A stretch of 64,000 nt of DNA from positions 32,875-96,874 of the forward strand of contig JACJJN010000012.1 in NCBI GenBank assembly GCA_016899975.1, written 5' to 3'. The DNA comes from Lacrimispora saccharolytica (GTDB taxonomy: Bacteria; Bacillota; Clostridia; Lachnospirales; Lachnospiraceae). Both the position numbers and the translations under genes were made by a program. The notes beneath the pieces were generated by a model. That model saw only the letters and a list, made by a program, of their open reading frames with translations, was not told the origin of the DNA and searched no databases. Position 1 is the stretch's first letter. Every line of letters begins with the position of its first letter. Of this stretch, positions 1-9,463 are shown piece after piece.

Positions 1-46
1 TGACCAGGAGAAAATCCTGGCAGAAGCCAAAAACTATCATCCGTAA
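1..46 (+). CDS. C-terminal end of an upstream gene (partial)
   Basis: The second reading frame is open from the window edge and gives the C-terminal residues DQEKILAEAKNYHP followed by TAA at 44-46, 16 bases before the next start codon. The short spacing suggests co-transcription with the permease that follows. Too little is visible to name the product. Confidence 0.45.
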   Translation, partial: DQEKILAEAKNYHP

Positions 47-62
47 CATTGGAGTTTTATTT

Positions 63-842
63 ATGCTTACTTATCTGATTGTCATCATAGCCAATCTCCT
101 CATCGGAGGAATGATCGGACTCACCGGAATCGCAGGATTCCTGCTCCCGATGCTGTACAGCGGTTTTATGGGAATGCCCGCCGTCCAGGCGCTGGCGCTG
201 AGTTTCTTCGCCTTCCTGATCTCAGGAATCCTGGGATCCTGGAATTATTACAAGGCGAAAAACCTGGATCTAAAGCTGGCGGTTTTCATCAGCGTCGGAA
301 GCCTGATCGGCGCTGTCATCGGCGTCAGACTGAATCTTCTGATCGATGAGGCAATCGTAAAACGTATCCTCTACACGGTCGTCCTACTCTCCGGTCTCTC
401 CATCCTTCTGCGGAAGGACAAAAAAGAAACACCGGAAACGGATGTCTCCGCAGACAGCCGGGCGCAGACGAAAAACAGGCAGATTCCTCTTCCAGTCTGT
501 ATCCTTTTCGGCCTGATCACCGCCGCTGTCTGCGCGCTGTCCGGCGCCGGCGGCCCGATCCTTGTCATGCCGCTGCTGGTAGTCATGGGCGTTCCGGTCA
601 AAACAGCCGTGGGCGTCGCACTTTTTGACTCCATCTTTATCGCCATTCCGTCCTGTATCGGATATACGATGCAGTGTGATATTCTCTCCATCGGAGGACT
701 GCTGGCTGTTTCCATGATCAGCCACGGGATCGGCGTATGGTTCGGAAGCCATAATACCTCTTTCCTGAAACCGGAACTTTTGAAAAAAGGCGTCGCGGTA
801 TTTTCTATCCTGATCGCTGTCGTGAAACTGATCACTGGATAA
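63..842 (+). CDS. TSUP/TauE-SafE family membrane permease
   Basis: A 259-residue, strongly hydrophobic protein with about eight membrane segments in two halves. A Gly-rich motif near residues 14-27 (GGMIGLTGIAG) is echoed by LSGAGGPI near 158-165, and a charged cytoplasmic loop lies around residues 115-140. This internal duplication is typical of the TauE/SafE (TSUP) family, whose members move sulfite, sulfonates or other small anions. The length matches the family. GGAG precedes the ATG by about 7 bases. The substrate cannot be read from sequence, and the flanking genes give no clue. Confidence 0.85.
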   Translation: MLTYLIVIIANLLIGGMIGLTGIAGFLLPMLYSGFMGMPAVQALALSFFAFLISGILGSWNYYKAKNLDLKLAVFISVGSLIGAVIGVRLNLLIDEAIVKRILYTVVLLSGLSILLRKDKKETPETDVSADSRAQTKNRQIPLPVCILFGLITAAVCALSGAGGPILVMPLLVVMGVPVKTAVGVALFDSIFIAIPSCIGYTMQCDILSIGGLLAVSMISHGIGVWFGSHNTSFLKPELLKKGVAVFSILIAVVKLITG

Positions 843-894
843 AACGTGTTTGAACATTGCTCTGAATATTTACTTTTCGATGTGCCGATACATC

Positions 895-943
895 AAAAAA
901 GCGGAAAATCTTTTTTATCAAAGAAAGGATTTTTCGCTTTTTT
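895..943 (+). terminator. Rho-independent terminator after the permease
   Basis: A-rich arm AAAAAAGCGGAAAATC pairs with GATTTTTCGCTTTTTT across a short loop, followed by T-rich sequence. It closes the transcript of the TSUP gene. Confidence 0.7.
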
Positions 944-1109
944 ATTTCTTTGACAAATCAAAACCCAGAGCACGTTCAAAAATTATAAAAAATGAAATCT
1001 TATATCTAAAACTCAAATATAAAATTGAAATTTAAGTAATATAATTTTATTTTCTTGTATAAAATGAAATATAGTGATAAAATCTAAAATAAAGAAAGGA
1101 GAAACTGAA

Positions 1110-2567
1110 ATGACAACAGATGAATTGATAGAAAAACTAAAACTAATTCAAAAAAGCAAATGTGAATCTCAATTTCTTGAATTAAAAAGTGCCAGAATGG
1201 GCTGCCCGAAACGTTTGTATGACACATTGTCCAGTTTCTCCAACCAGGATGACGGTGGTGTTATTATTTTCGGAATCGACGAGGAACAGGGATACCTTGA
1301 ATGCGGAGTTTATGACGCACAGGATCTTCAAAAGAAAATCAATGCACAGTGCCTCCAGATGGAACCGGTTGTCAGACCACTGCTCACAGTATTGGAAAAG
1401 GACGGAAAGAGTTTTGTCGCTGCCGAGATACCTGGTATAGATTTGGCAGAACGTCCCTGCTATTATCGTGGACATGGACGAATCAAAGGCGCTTTTATCC
1501 GTGTGGGTGACAGCGATGAACCTATGACAGAGTATGAAATATATAGTTACGAAGCTTTTCGCAAAAAATATCAGGACGATATTCGCGAAATCCCAAGAAT
1601 AACTCTCTCTTCTCTGGATCAGGAACTCCTGAACGATTATATCAGGAGATTAAAAACCGGAAAGCAACGTCTTTCACATCTATCCGATCCGGAAATTTGC
1701 GAATTGATGAGCATTACCAGAAACGGTGCAGTTACTTTAAGCGCAGCTTTGTTGTTCAGTCCCTATCCACAGGCATATTTGCCGCAGCTGTGTATCACTG
1801 CAGTGGTTGTACCAGGAACAGAAATGGGAGATATCGGAATTCACGGAGAACGATTTCTGGATAACCTGAGAATTGAAGGCACCATTCCGGAAATGCTGGA
1901 AACCGCCATTCAATTTGTTCGCAGAAATATGCGGACAAAAACCATCATCGATCCAGAGACCGGCAGAAGGACGGACCATACCGATTATCCGATAGAAGCT
2001 GTCAGGGAAGCAATCCTGAATGCGCTGGTACATCGGGATTACAGTCTCCACACCGAAGGTATGCCCATTCAGCTGCTTTTATTCGATGATCGATTGGAAA
2101 TCAGAAATCCCGGTGGAATCTACGGCCGCTTAAAGGTGGATCAATTAGGTAAGGTTCAGCCGGATACCAGAAACCCTGTATTGGCTTCCGCCTTGGAAGT
2201 TCTTGACATTACAGAAAACCGTTATTCCGGAATCCCCACCATTCGCAGAGCCATGGCATCCTATTGTCTTCCTGATCCGGTATTTGAGGATGTACGTGGA
2301 AGTTTTCTTGTAACACTCTATAAAGAACCGGAAGAGAAGCAAACACAGGCGGAAGAACCGACAGAAAACACGCGAAATCTGATTCTTTTCTGCAAAACTC
2401 CACGTACCCGCAGAGAAATCTGTGATTATTTAGGCTTATCTTCCACAACCTACGCAATCCAACGATACATCATGCCTTTGGTGGAACAGGGCATTCTTCA
2501 GTTAAGTATACCGGAAAAGCCCAGCAGCCAAAAGCAACTGTTTTTTACCAAACAGGAAAGCAATTAA
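1110..2567 (+). CDS. AlbA_2 domain / ATPase-like (RecG-C-like) putative transcriptional regulator
   Basis: 485 residues from the ATG at 1110. This start has AAAGGAG about 8 bases upstream, so it is preferred to an in-frame GTG at 1074 with no ribosome site. The N-terminal ~130 residues are an AlbA_2 (Schlafen-like) putative DNA-binding domain (ESQFLELKSAR then GGVIIFGIDEEQG). A histidine-kinase-like ATPase fold follows around residues 290-350 (REAILNALVHRDYS, then IRNPGG), and a winged-helix-like C-terminus comes last (TRREICDYLGLSS). The family is often annotated as ATP-binding or RecG-like regulator; its function is poorly defined. The gene stands alone between a terminator and an unrelated promoter. 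Confidence 0.8.
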   Translation: MTTDELIEKLKLIQKSKCESQFLELKSARMGCPKRLYDTLSSFSNQDDGGVIIFGIDEEQGYLECGVYDAQDLQKKINAQCLQMEPVVRPLLTVLEKDGKSFVAAEIPGIDLAERPCYYRGHGRIKGAFIRVGDSDEPMTEYEIYSYEAFRKKYQDDIREIPRITLSSLDQELLNDYIRRLKTGKQRLSHLSDPEICELMSITRNGAVTLSAALLFSPYPQAYLPQLCITAVVVPGTEMGDIGIHGERFLDNLRIEGTIPEMLETAIQFVRRNMRTKTIIDPETGRRTDHTDYPIEAVREAILNALVHRDYSLHTEGMPIQLLLFDDRLEIRNPGGIYGRLKVDQLGKVQPDTRNPVLASALEVLDITENRYSGIPTIRRAMASYCLPDPVFEDVRGSFLVTLYKEPEEKQTQAEEPTENTRNLILFCKTPRTRREICDYLGLSSTTYAIQRYIMPLVEQGILQLSIPEKPSSQKQLFFTKQESN

Positions 2568-2597
2568 TCCACACTGCTGCTCCCAATCGTCTGAATA

Positions 2598-2626
2598 TGG
2601 ACTTTTAGGTCAAAACGAGATATAAT
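2598..2626 (+). promoter_or_regulatory. Promoter for the first GtrII-type gene
   Basis: A perfect -10 TATAAT at 2621-2626 lies 17 bases after a weaker -35 (TGGACT), 37 bases before the start codon. Confidence 0.6.
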
Positions 2627-2662
2627 GAAGCCACTGTAAATGGAAGAGAGGAGATACTGAGC

Positions 2663-4240
2663 ATGCGTGCAGTTTGTGCAGACTTCTGGAGAGACATAAA
2701 AGCCTCCGCCAGACGGTTTTCAGAATTTACCAAATGCCATAAGGGAGTCATCGCCATTCTGACTCTGGCGCTGATTTTCCTGTATGGCCAGGAAATTTTC
2801 TATTATGACATTTCTATTGACAGCGAGATCGCGCTTTCATCCCAAGCTGAAATTTTAAATTCCTGGGTGGCTATTGACCGGTTCGGCCTGGTACTGACAA
2901 AAAAATTATTCGGACTGACACGGTTTGTGCCGGCAGCGTCCAATCTCTTAATGGTACTGACCCTTGGATTTTCCGCATTTTTCTTTGATTTTTGTATTCA
3001 GGAATGGAAAGACCAGGAACAGTCTTACAAACTGTTCTACTATATTTTTCCGGTGGCTTATGTCAGCGCACCCTGTCTTGCAGAACAGTTTTATTTTTCG
3101 CTGCAGTCCTTTGAGATTGCCTGGGCAGGATTCTTATGTATCCTGGCGGTATACTGCGTCAGCAGACGGATTATTTTCCGGGAAAGCATGCTCTGGATCT
3201 TGCCGGGTATTTTCATGATGATCTGGGCCTTTGGATCGTATCAGGCTTTCGTCAGCCTGTTTATCACGGTTACCCTGATTTCTTTTCTGATCTGCTATCA
3301 GAATCACCGCATCGAATTCCAGAAAAGCTGGGGATGGTTTTTCTGCGGTTTTAAATATATCGCAGTATTTGCCGTCGGATTTATCGCTTACGGGCTGACA
3401 TCAAAACTGGTGCGGATCTATTACCACCTGGATTCTTCCTATGTGGACAATATGTTCGGATGGAAGACGGTAGGAATTTCTGCCGCCCTGAATAATATCA
3501 AAGGTGATGCCGAAAGAATCTACCGGGCAGTATGGAGTACCTTCTTTCCGAAATTATTCTTGCCGGTTCTGATTCTCTGCCTGATTCTGCTGATTTTCAG
3601 AGGATGGCGCATGCACAGAAAAGGATTCCTCATGTATCTGATTGCCGCCGGCCTGCTGGCACTTTCTCCGCTGTTTCTCACGATTATCAGCGGTTCCTAC
3701 CAGCCGATCCGCGGACAGATCGTTTTTCCTTTTGTATATGCATTCTGCCTGGCGGCAATTACCACATTCCAGAAAAAAGCAATCTCTTACCTCTGCTGTA
3801 TTGGGGCCGCTCTGGCTTCCCTGCATCAGGGGCAGATCATGACACAGCTTTTCCATACTTCCTATATGACTTATGAGCAGGATAAATCGCTTGCCGCATC
3901 CCTGTATGAGTCCATTGAGCAGACCGGTACGGATGCCGGGCTGGATACCTATACGGTGGTATTTGTGGGAAACCGCAGTGCAAATCTTCCGCAGGATTCC
4001 CTGCGCGGCGATGTCATCGGCCATTCTTTCTTCGAGTGGGACGCAACCGGATATGCCGGTTCCACAAACCGCATCATCGGTTTCTGTGACACACTTGGAT
4101 ATGACATGGCAGTGCCGACGGAAGAACAGGCGCAAAGAGCGAATCAGCTGGCACCGGAAATGCCTGTCTGGCCGGCTTCCGGAAGTGTCAGAGCAGCGGA
4201 TGAAATCATTGTCATCCGACTCTCATCCTGCATGACCTGA
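2663..4240 (+). CDS. GtrII-type membrane glucosyltransferase (copy 1)
   Basis: 525 residues, polytopic, with about ten hydrophobic segments. It resembles the GtrII glucosyltransferase family (GT-C fold), which moves sugar from a lipid carrier on the outer face of the membrane. After the first membrane segment (about 28-42) comes YYDISIDSE, with acidic residues placed as in the catalytic first loop of GT-C enzymes. A soluble tail of about 130 residues ends the protein. GGAGATACTGAGC precedes the ATG. A paralog of identical length lies at 4672-6249, separated by spoIIID. The acceptor is probably a cell-wall or surface glycan, but this is inference. Confidence 0.75.
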   Translation: MRAVCADFWRDIKASARRFSEFTKCHKGVIAILTLALIFLYGQEIFYYDISIDSEIALSSQAEILNSWVAIDRFGLVLTKKLFGLTRFVPAASNLLMVLTLGFSAFFFDFCIQEWKDQEQSYKLFYYIFPVAYVSAPCLAEQFYFSLQSFEIAWAGFLCILAVYCVSRRIIFRESMLWILPGIFMMIWAFGSYQAFVSLFITVTLISFLICYQNHRIEFQKSWGWFFCGFKYIAVFAVGFIAYGLTSKLVRIYYHLDSSYVDNMFGWKTVGISAALNNIKGDAERIYRAVWSTFFPKLFLPVLILCLILLIFRGWRMHRKGFLMYLIAAGLLALSPLFLTIISGSYQPIRGQIVFPFVYAFCLAAITTFQKKAISYLCCIGAALASLHQGQIMTQLFHTSYMTYEQDKSLAASLYESIEQTGTDAGLDTYTVVFVGNRSANLPQDSLRGDVIGHSFFEWDATGYAGSTNRIIGFCDTLGYDMAVPTEEQAQRANQLAPEMPVWPASGSVRAADEIIVIRLSSCMT

Positions 4241-4288
4241 AGTCTCCCCGCATAGATTGTAAAAAGAGGAGATTTCGGGGGATTTTCC

Positions 4289-4543
4289 TTGAAAGATTAT
4301 ATCGAAGAACGGGCAATAGAAATCGCAAATTATATTGTTGAAGAGAAGGCAACGGTGAGGCAGACGGCGAAAAAATTTGGAGTCAGCAAAAGTACGGTAC
4401 ATAAAGATGTCACCGATCGTCTCCTCCAGATAAACGCGTCTCTTGCCCGGGAAGCGCGGAAGGTCCTGGATACGAACAAATCAGAACGTCATATCCGCGG
4501 GGGGATGGCTACGAGAGAGAAATATCTTCATCAACATGGATAA
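4289..4543 (+). CDS. spoIIID: Sporulation transcriptional regulator SpoIIID
   Basis: 84 residues, the usual length for SpoIIID, the small DNA-binding protein that switches mother-cell gene expression between SigE and SigK stages of sporulation. A helix-turn-helix spans about residues 22-44 (TVRQTAKKFGVSKSTVHKDV) and a basic C-terminal helix includes RHIRGGMATREKYL, both diagnostic. Translation starts at TTG 4289 behind a G-rich site (GGGGGA). The gene lies between two paralogous glucosyltransferases on the same strand, an unusual neighbourhood; it is more often near spoIIQ or mreB. Its presence marks the organism as a spore former or recent descendant of one. Confidence 0.95.
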   Translation: MKDYIEERAIEIANYIVEEKATVRQTAKKFGVSKSTVHKDVTDRLLQINASLAREARKVLDTNKSERHIRGGMATREKYLHQHG

Positions 4544-4671
4544 AAAACAATATCCGCTTCACGGCAAATGGGTTCGTGTCAGAGCAAGATTTCTCAGAGA
4601 AATACACCGATACGAACCCCTTCTGCGATTCATTCGCGGTTCTAAAAAAGATAACAGGAAGGTATTGTACT

Positions 4672-6249
4672 ATGCGAAAAGAATGTTCCGTTTTCGGGAC
4701 GGAGATACGAAAATCTGCCGAAAGATTTTTTTCCTTTGCAAAGAGCCACAAAGGAGTCATCAGCATTCTGGCGCTGTGGCTTCTGTTTCTGTACGGTGTC
4801 CGGATTTTTTATTATGATATTTCCATCGACAGCGAAGCCGCTCTTTCTTCACAGCAGGAACTTTTGGATTCCTGGCTCACCATTGACCGGTTCGGTCTGG
4901 TGTTCACGAAGAAACTGTTTTTCATGAGCCGGTTTGTTCCCTATGTGTCTAACTTTCTGATGATACTTGCTCTGGGATGTTCCGCCTTTTTCTTTGACTT
5001 CTGTGTGGAAGAATGGCGCGGAAAAGACTCCCGCTACCGAATGTTTTTTTACATTTTCCCCATTGCTTACGTCAGCGCTCCCTGTCTGGCGGAACAGTTT
5101 TTCTTTACCCTGCAGTCTTTTGAAATTGCCTGGGCGGGGCTCCTCTGTATGGCAGCCGTCTACTGCTTCAGCCGCTGGCTGTTTTACCAGGAAAGTTTTC
5201 TCTGGATCATACCGGGAACGGTCTTTATGGTCTGGTCCTTTGGTTCCTACCAGGCATTTGCCAGTCTGTTTCTCTCAGTCGCACTGGTTTCTTTTCTGCT
5301 GTCTTATCAGAATCCCTCCGTGCGGCTGCAGGAAAAGAAGTCATGGCTCTTCTGCTGCTTAAAGTATGTCACTGTTTTCTGCGTCGGTCTCCTGCTCTAT
5401 GTGATGGCCGGAAAAATCATCCGGCTGTCCTCCGGGATCGAAGCCACCGATTATGTCAACAACATGTATTTCTGGAACAGCACCGATTTCAGGGCATCCC
5501 TGCGAAGTGTTCTGTCTGACTGTGCACGGGTCTACCTGGGATACTGGCCTGAATTCTTCCACTGGATGTTTGCTCCTGCCATGTTGATCTGTTCCCTCCT
5601 GCTGCTGCGGCGCGGACGGAAGATGGAACGAAATGGATTTCCGTTCTATGTGGCGGCGCTGGCGCTGTTGGTGCTGTCTCCGGTTTTCCTCTCTTTCATC
5701 AGCGGCTCCCATCAGCCACTGCGCGGCCAGTTTTCCTATGTATTTGTCTTTGCCTTTTTCCTGGCGGGAATGACAACCCTTACCCGGAAATCCCTTGCCA
5801 TTCTCTGCTGCCTGGCAGGCGTCTTCGTATCGCTGCAGCAGGGTCAGAGGATGACACAGCTTTTCCATACCGCCTTTGTTACCTACAATCAGGACAAGGC
5901 TCTTGCAGCTTCCCTCTACGAAAGAATTTCGCAGACAGCAGCAGACGCCGGGCTGGAAGAATATCCCGTGGTATTTGTGGGAACGAAAAGCGCAAATTTT
6001 ACCGAAGACGCCCGGAAAGGCGAGATGATCGGCGCATCCTTTTTCGAATGGGATGCCTCCAGCTACTGTGGTTCAACGAACCGCATTATAGATTTCTGTG
6101 ACACGCTGGGATACGATATGGAAAAGCCTACCCAGGAACAGGCTTCATTTGCTCAGGCTCAGGCAGTCTCCATGCCCGTCTGGCCCGCAGCCGGCAGCGT
6201 GCAGCAAATGAACGGAATCGTGATCATCAAACTGTCCGATGCCATGTAA
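4672..6249 (+). CDS. GtrII-type membrane glucosyltransferase (copy 2)
   Basis: 525 residues from the ATG at 4672, which has AGGAAGG upstream; a longer in-frame start at 4576 has no ribosome site and no counterpart in the paralog. It aligns end to end with the 2663-4240 product, by eye about two-thirds identical. Shared blocks include FYYDISIDSE, YVSAPCLAEQF, LQSFEIAWAG and SFFEWDA near the C-terminus. About ten membrane segments and an extracytoplasmic tail are expected. It looks like a tandem duplication that now brackets spoIIID. Substrate and acceptor are unknown. Confidence 0.75.
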   Translation: MRKECSVFGTEIRKSAERFFSFAKSHKGVISILALWLLFLYGVRIFYYDISIDSEAALSSQQELLDSWLTIDRFGLVFTKKLFFMSRFVPYVSNFLMILALGCSAFFFDFCVEEWRGKDSRYRMFFYIFPIAYVSAPCLAEQFFFTLQSFEIAWAGLLCMAAVYCFSRWLFYQESFLWIIPGTVFMVWSFGSYQAFASLFLSVALVSFLLSYQNPSVRLQEKKSWLFCCLKYVTVFCVGLLLYVMAGKIIRLSSGIEATDYVNNMYFWNSTDFRASLRSVLSDCARVYLGYWPEFFHWMFAPAMLICSLLLLRRGRKMERNGFPFYVAALALLVLSPVFLSFISGSHQPLRGQFSYVFVFAFFLAGMTTLTRKSLAILCCLAGVFVSLQQGQRMTQLFHTAFVTYNQDKALAASLYERISQTAADAGLEEYPVVFVGTKSANFTEDARKGEMIGASFFEWDASSYCGSTNRIIDFCDTLGYDMEKPTQEQASFAQAQAVSMPVWPAAGSVQQMNGIVIIKLSDAM

Positions 6250-6256
6250 CGGAAAA

Positions 6257-6306
6257 AAGAATGAGCGCATTACACTTTCCCGCAAAGTGATGCGCTCATT
6301 TTCCTT
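6257..6306. terminator. Bidirectional terminator between the glucosyltransferase and thiH
   Basis: AATGAGCGCATTACACTTT pairs with AAAGTGATGCGCTCATT, flanked by an A-run on the left and T-rich sequence on the right, so it can end both converging transcripts. Confidence 0.85.
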
Positions 6307-6331
6307 ATACTCTTTTACTTATACAGTTTTC

Positions 6332-7549
6332 TTATACGTAAATATAATCCGCCATCACCGGCTGCAGTCCCTCATCCAGCAGTCCGTCATAAACCTCCTG
6401 CACAGAACGAGTATCAGAAATCTCAAACTGAGCGTCTCCCTTGTCTTCCATCTCTTCCACATGCTCCCCGATTCCCGTGCTGACCCCGGCGGAGATCTTT
6501 GTGGCAGCGATCTTCATCAGATTGTCTCTCACTCGGGCGCATTCCCTGGTGGAAACGGTGATGCCCGCGAACGGCATAAACAGCCGGTAAGCGCAGACCA
6601 CCTGCAGAAGCTGCGCCTCATGGACATCCATCGGATTGATCTTGTCATTGTTAATGATCGGACGCAGGCGCGGACAGGAGAACGCAATCTCCGCCTGGGG
6701 ATATTTTTTCTGCAGATACCATGCATGCATGCCGGTGGCAAAAGCATCCTTGCGGAAGTCGTCCAGTCCAAGCAGCGCGCCGAATCCCACGCCGCGCATT
6801 CCGCCTCTCAGCGCCCTTTCCTGGGCATTCAGGCGATACGGAAAGATTCTCTTATGCCCTGCCAGATGCAGCGTCTCATATTTATCCGCATGATAGGTTT
6901 CCTGAAAAACTGTCACATAGTCTGCTCCGCATTCATGGAGATACGCATAATCCTCCGTATTCATCGGATAGACTTCCAGGCCGATGACCCGGAAATATTT
7001 CCGCGCAATCTTACATGCCTCTCCTATATACTCCACCGTTGACTTCGTTTTGCTCTCCCCGGTCAGGATCAGAATCTCCTGAAGGCCGCTTTTAGCGATC
7101 GCCTCCATCTCCTTCTCGATCTCCTCCGGGGTAAGCTGTGCCCGGCGGATCTTATTATGGCAGTTGAATCCGCAGTAAATACAGAAATTCTCGCAGTAAT
7201 TGGCAATATAGATCGGCGTGAACATGCTGATGGAATTTCCGAAATATTTCTCTTTTTCCTTCTTTGCACAGACCGCAATCTCTTCCAGCAGCGGAAGTGC
7301 CGCGGGAGAAAGAAGCGCCCCGAAATCCTCCGGCGTCCGGTATTCATGTGCCAGAGCCATTCTGACATCTTCCGCCGTAAACATGTCCGGATCATACTGT
7401 TCTGCGGCGGAGAGCACCTGATCCATGACGTCGCTTTCCAGAACCTCCATATCCGGAAGATATTTCATATGATCGATACGGTTCTTCTTCTGAAACTCCC
7501 GGATCTCATCGTTCAGAATACTTTCATTTACATGGTTTTCCGTGCTCAT
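6332..7549 (-). CDS. thiH: 2-iminoacetate synthase ThiH (tyrosine lyase)
   Basis: 405 residues. A radical-SAM enzyme that cleaves tyrosine to give dehydroglycine for the thiazole ring of thiamine. The cluster motif CENFCIYCGF (C-x3-C-x2-C) lies near residues 118-127, followed by the GGE-like segment LILTGES. The length is slightly above the usual ~370-380 because of an N-terminal extension. It is the last gene of thiS-thiF-thiG-thiH and starts 3 bases after the thiG stop. The ThiH route (rather than the oxidase ThiO) fits an anaerobe. Confidence 0.95.
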   Translation of the reverse strand: MSTENHVNESILNDEIREFQKKNRIDHMKYLPDMEVLESDVMDQVLSAAEQYDPDMFTAEDVRMALAHEYRTPEDFGALLSPAALPLLEEIAVCAKKEKEKYFGNSISMFTPIYIANYCENFCIYCGFNCHNKIRRAQLTPEEIEKEMEAIAKSGLQEILILTGESKTKSTVEYIGEACKIARKYFRVIGLEVYPMNTEDYAYLHECGADYVTVFQETYHADKYETLHLAGHKRIFPYRLNAQERALRGGMRGVGFGALLGLDDFRKDAFATGMHAWYLQKKYPQAEIAFSCPRLRPIINNDKINPMDVHEAQLLQVVCAYRLFMPFAGITVSTRECARVRDNLMKIAATKISAGVSTGIGEHVEEMEDKGDAQFEISDTRSVQEVYDGLLDEGLQPVMADYIYV

Positions 7550-7552
7550 GGA

Positions 7553-8410
7553 TCAGCCCTCCTGTTCCCGAAGATATCCGGTCAGCGGTGAGGACGGACT
7601 GGCTCCTTTTTCTCTCACTCTGCCGGGAACGGAGAGATAAGCTTCCCTTCCTGCCTGGATTGCCTTGCGGAAAGCATCCGCCATCAGCGGAATATTGCCC
7701 GCCGTCGCAATGGCCGTGTTTGCCATAACTGCCGTGACACCCATCTCCATCGCCTCACACGCCTGGGACGGTCTGCCGATCCCTGCGTCCACGATCACCG
7801 GAAGATCAATTTCATCCACCAGGATCTGGATAAATTCCTTCGTACACAGCCCTTTGTTGGAACCGATCGGCGCTCCCAGAGGCATCACACATGCCGCGCC
7901 TGCCTCCACCAGATCCCGCGCGGTATTCAGATCCGGGAACATATATGGCATTACCGTAAATCCTTCTTTCGCCAGAATTTCCGTGGCTTTCACGGTCTCC
8001 TGATTGTCCGGAAGGAGATACCTGGTATCTCTCATGATCTCAATTTTTACCAGATCGCTTCCGCATACCTCTCTGGATAATCTGGCAATCCGCACAGCCT
8101 CCTCCGCATTTCTGGCGCCGGAAGTGTTCGGCAGAAGTGTTACGTTGTCCGGAATATAATCCAGGATATTTGCCATTCCCCCTTCATTGACTCTGCGCAG
8201 CGCCAGTGTCACAATCTGCGCCTGCGCCCGCTCCACTGCCGCCCGGATCAGTTCCAGAGAATATTTGCCCGAACCCAGAATAAATCTGGAAGTAAAGGTA
8301 TGATTTCCGAGTTTCCATACATCCTGTTTTCCACCTTGTTCCTGATTCTGCGTAGTGTTTTCCACAATCTTCTCCAAAGTACCGTCGGTTGTCCCCATTT
8401 TTCTATCCAT
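7553..8410 (-). CDS. thiG: Thiazole synthase ThiG
   Basis: 285 residues from the ATG at 8410. GGAGG lies 9 bases upstream of this ATG and only 3 from the alternative TTG at 8416. ThiG forms the thiazole phosphate ring from DXP, dehydroglycine and ThiS thiocarboxylate. The Schiff-base lysine is expected in LVKIEIM; other family marks are [23 protein letters not shown] and [14 protein letters not shown]. An extra ~28 residues precede the conserved core, so the N-terminus is longer than usual (~256 aa). It overlaps the boundary with thiF, indicating translational coupling. Confidence 0.95.
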   Translation of the reverse strand: MDRKMGTTDGTLEKIVENTTQNQEQGGKQDVWKLGNHTFTSRFILGSGKYSLELIRAAVERAQAQIVTLALRRVNEGGMANILDYIPDNVTLLPNTSGARNAEEAVRIARLSREVCGSDLVKIEIMRDTRYLLPDNQETVKATEILAKEGFTVMPYMFPDLNTARDLVEAGAACVMPLGAPIGSNKGLCTKEFIQILVDEIDLPVIVDAGIGRPSQACEAMEMGVTAVMANTAIATAGNIPLMADAFRKAIQAGREAYLSVPGRVREKGASPSSPLTGYLREQEG

Positions 8411-8412
8411 GT

Positions 8413-9072
8413 TCAATTTCCTCCCTGCTGCATAATATTTAAAATCAATTCCAGGATCATATTTGCCTCATGAGCGGCACAGAGCGCGACTCTCGGAGCC
8501 ATCAGCCCGCGTCCTTCCACCGCCTCCGTCGTCTCGTCTCCGCAAAGATAGATCCTCTTCATAACCTTTCTGGTATGTATCGCATTGCTGTCCCCGAATC
8601 CTGCCATTCCGCTGCCGCACACCAGATATTTTTCCGGAAAATGTTCCATGATCCCGTTGACCAGCATCGCCTTGTTTTCCGGCACATCAAAGGCTTCACA
8701 GATAATCTCATCCTCTGTAAAAAGCTCCGCCACATTGTCCTGTGTGACCTTCACCGTATCTGTCCGTATATCAAGATACGGATGGATTTCCAGAAGCTGT
8801 TCCCTGAGCGCGTCGGTCTTTGGCTTTCCAAGGTGCCGGATGAAATAATGCTGGCGGTTCAGATTACTCAAATCCACACAGTCATAGTCGATCAGATGCA
8901 GATGTCCCACGCCCGTCCGCGCAAGCTGTACCGCCACATTCGATCCCAGGCCTCCAAGCCCTGCCACCGCCACGCGGGCATCGGACAGTTTTTGCTGAAT
9001 CTCCTTTCCATGGCGCAGTTCCAGGATATCCCTGATTTCTTCCCGAGAAGGAATCTTTGTATCACGTTCCAC
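8413..9072 (-). CDS. thiF: ThiS adenylyltransferase ThiF
   Basis: 219 residues, the short form typical of Clostridia. An E1-like enzyme that adenylates the C-terminal glycine of ThiS. The nucleotide loop [19 protein letters not shown] lies near residues 31-50, followed by [15 protein letters not shown], the usual Asp/Arg ATP-contact segment. No zinc-binding CxxC pairs are seen, as in the short ThiF class. It starts 4 bases after the thiS stop. Confidence 0.93.
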   Translation of the reverse strand: MERDTKIPSREEIRDILELRHGKEIQQKLSDARVAVAGLGGLGSNVAVQLARTGVGHLHLIDYDCVDLSNLNRQHYFIRHLGKPKTDALREQLLEIHPYLDIRTDTVKVTQDNVAELFTEDEIICEAFDVPENKAMLVNGIMEHFPEKYLVCGSGMAGFGDSNAIHTRKVMKRIYLCGDETTEAVEGRGLMAPRVALCAAHEANMILELILNIMQQGGN

Positions 9073-9076
9073 CGTT

Positions 9077-9274
9077 TTAGCCCCCTCCTACAAAACTTAC
9101 GATCTCCAGGCAGTCTCCCTGACAGATCTTCGTATCTTCATATCTGCTTTTCGGAACGATCTCCCCGTTTTTTTCCACGGCAACCCGGTCCGTACGGTAC
9201 TGCTTACTCTCCAGATATTCTTTCACCGTGACAGACCCTTCCAGCTCTTCCGGCTTTCCATTTACCGTAATCAT
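9077..9274 (-). CDS. thiS: Sulfur carrier protein ThiS
   Basis: 65 residues, ubiquitin fold. It ends in IVSFVGGG, with the C-terminal Gly-Gly needed for adenylation and thiocarboxylation. It starts MITVNGKPEEL behind GGGAGGAGAATC. It is first in the operon, so the leader upstream controls the whole pathway segment. No thiC, thiD or thiE is present in the window. Confidence 0.93.
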   Translation of the reverse strand: MITVNGKPEELEGSVTVKEYLESKQYRTDRVAVEKNGEIVPKSRYEDTKICQGDCLEIVSFVGGG

Positions 9275-9457
9275 GATTCTCCTCCCTTCCAGTGAGCGCA
9301 GCAGTCACCAAATGGACCTGCAAAAAAAGAGTTCACAAAGAAATACACCCGCGGTGGTGTACCCCTTCATGAACTCTTACTGCTCACTCTCATTTGTTTT
9401 ATATTCTGTTTTCTGCGCTCCCTTTTTGAATCTTTATCCGGAGCGCCACAAAATTAC
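9275..9457 (-). promoter_or_regulatory. Structured leader of the thiS operon with internal terminator
   Basis: About 180 bases of untranslated RNA. Reading on the minus strand: a hairpin GCGCTCC...GGAGCGC (plus 9414-9450), then a long hairpin at 9328-9377 (AGAGTTCA...TGAACTCT, with inner TACACC/GGTGTA) followed by seven T's, a classical attenuator. No TPP-riboswitch core (CUGAGA, or the GGAUAAUGCCAGCG region) is visible. The ACCGCGGGTG segment recalls a T-box, but no Stem I fits. It may correspond to the reported thiS candidate RNA motif of Firmicutes; I cannot test this by covariance. Confidence 0.6.
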
Positions 9458-9463
9458 ATACTC

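Noticed and set aside
850..1035. 61-codon frame after the permease
   Set aside because: It reads through the terminator hairpin and AT-rich sequence, with no ribosome site.
9275..9460. TPP riboswitch or T-box in the thi leader
   Set aside because: The CUGAGA and second TPP helix motifs are missing. The ACCGCGG loop resembles a T-box, but the leader is too short and lacks a recognisable Stem I.
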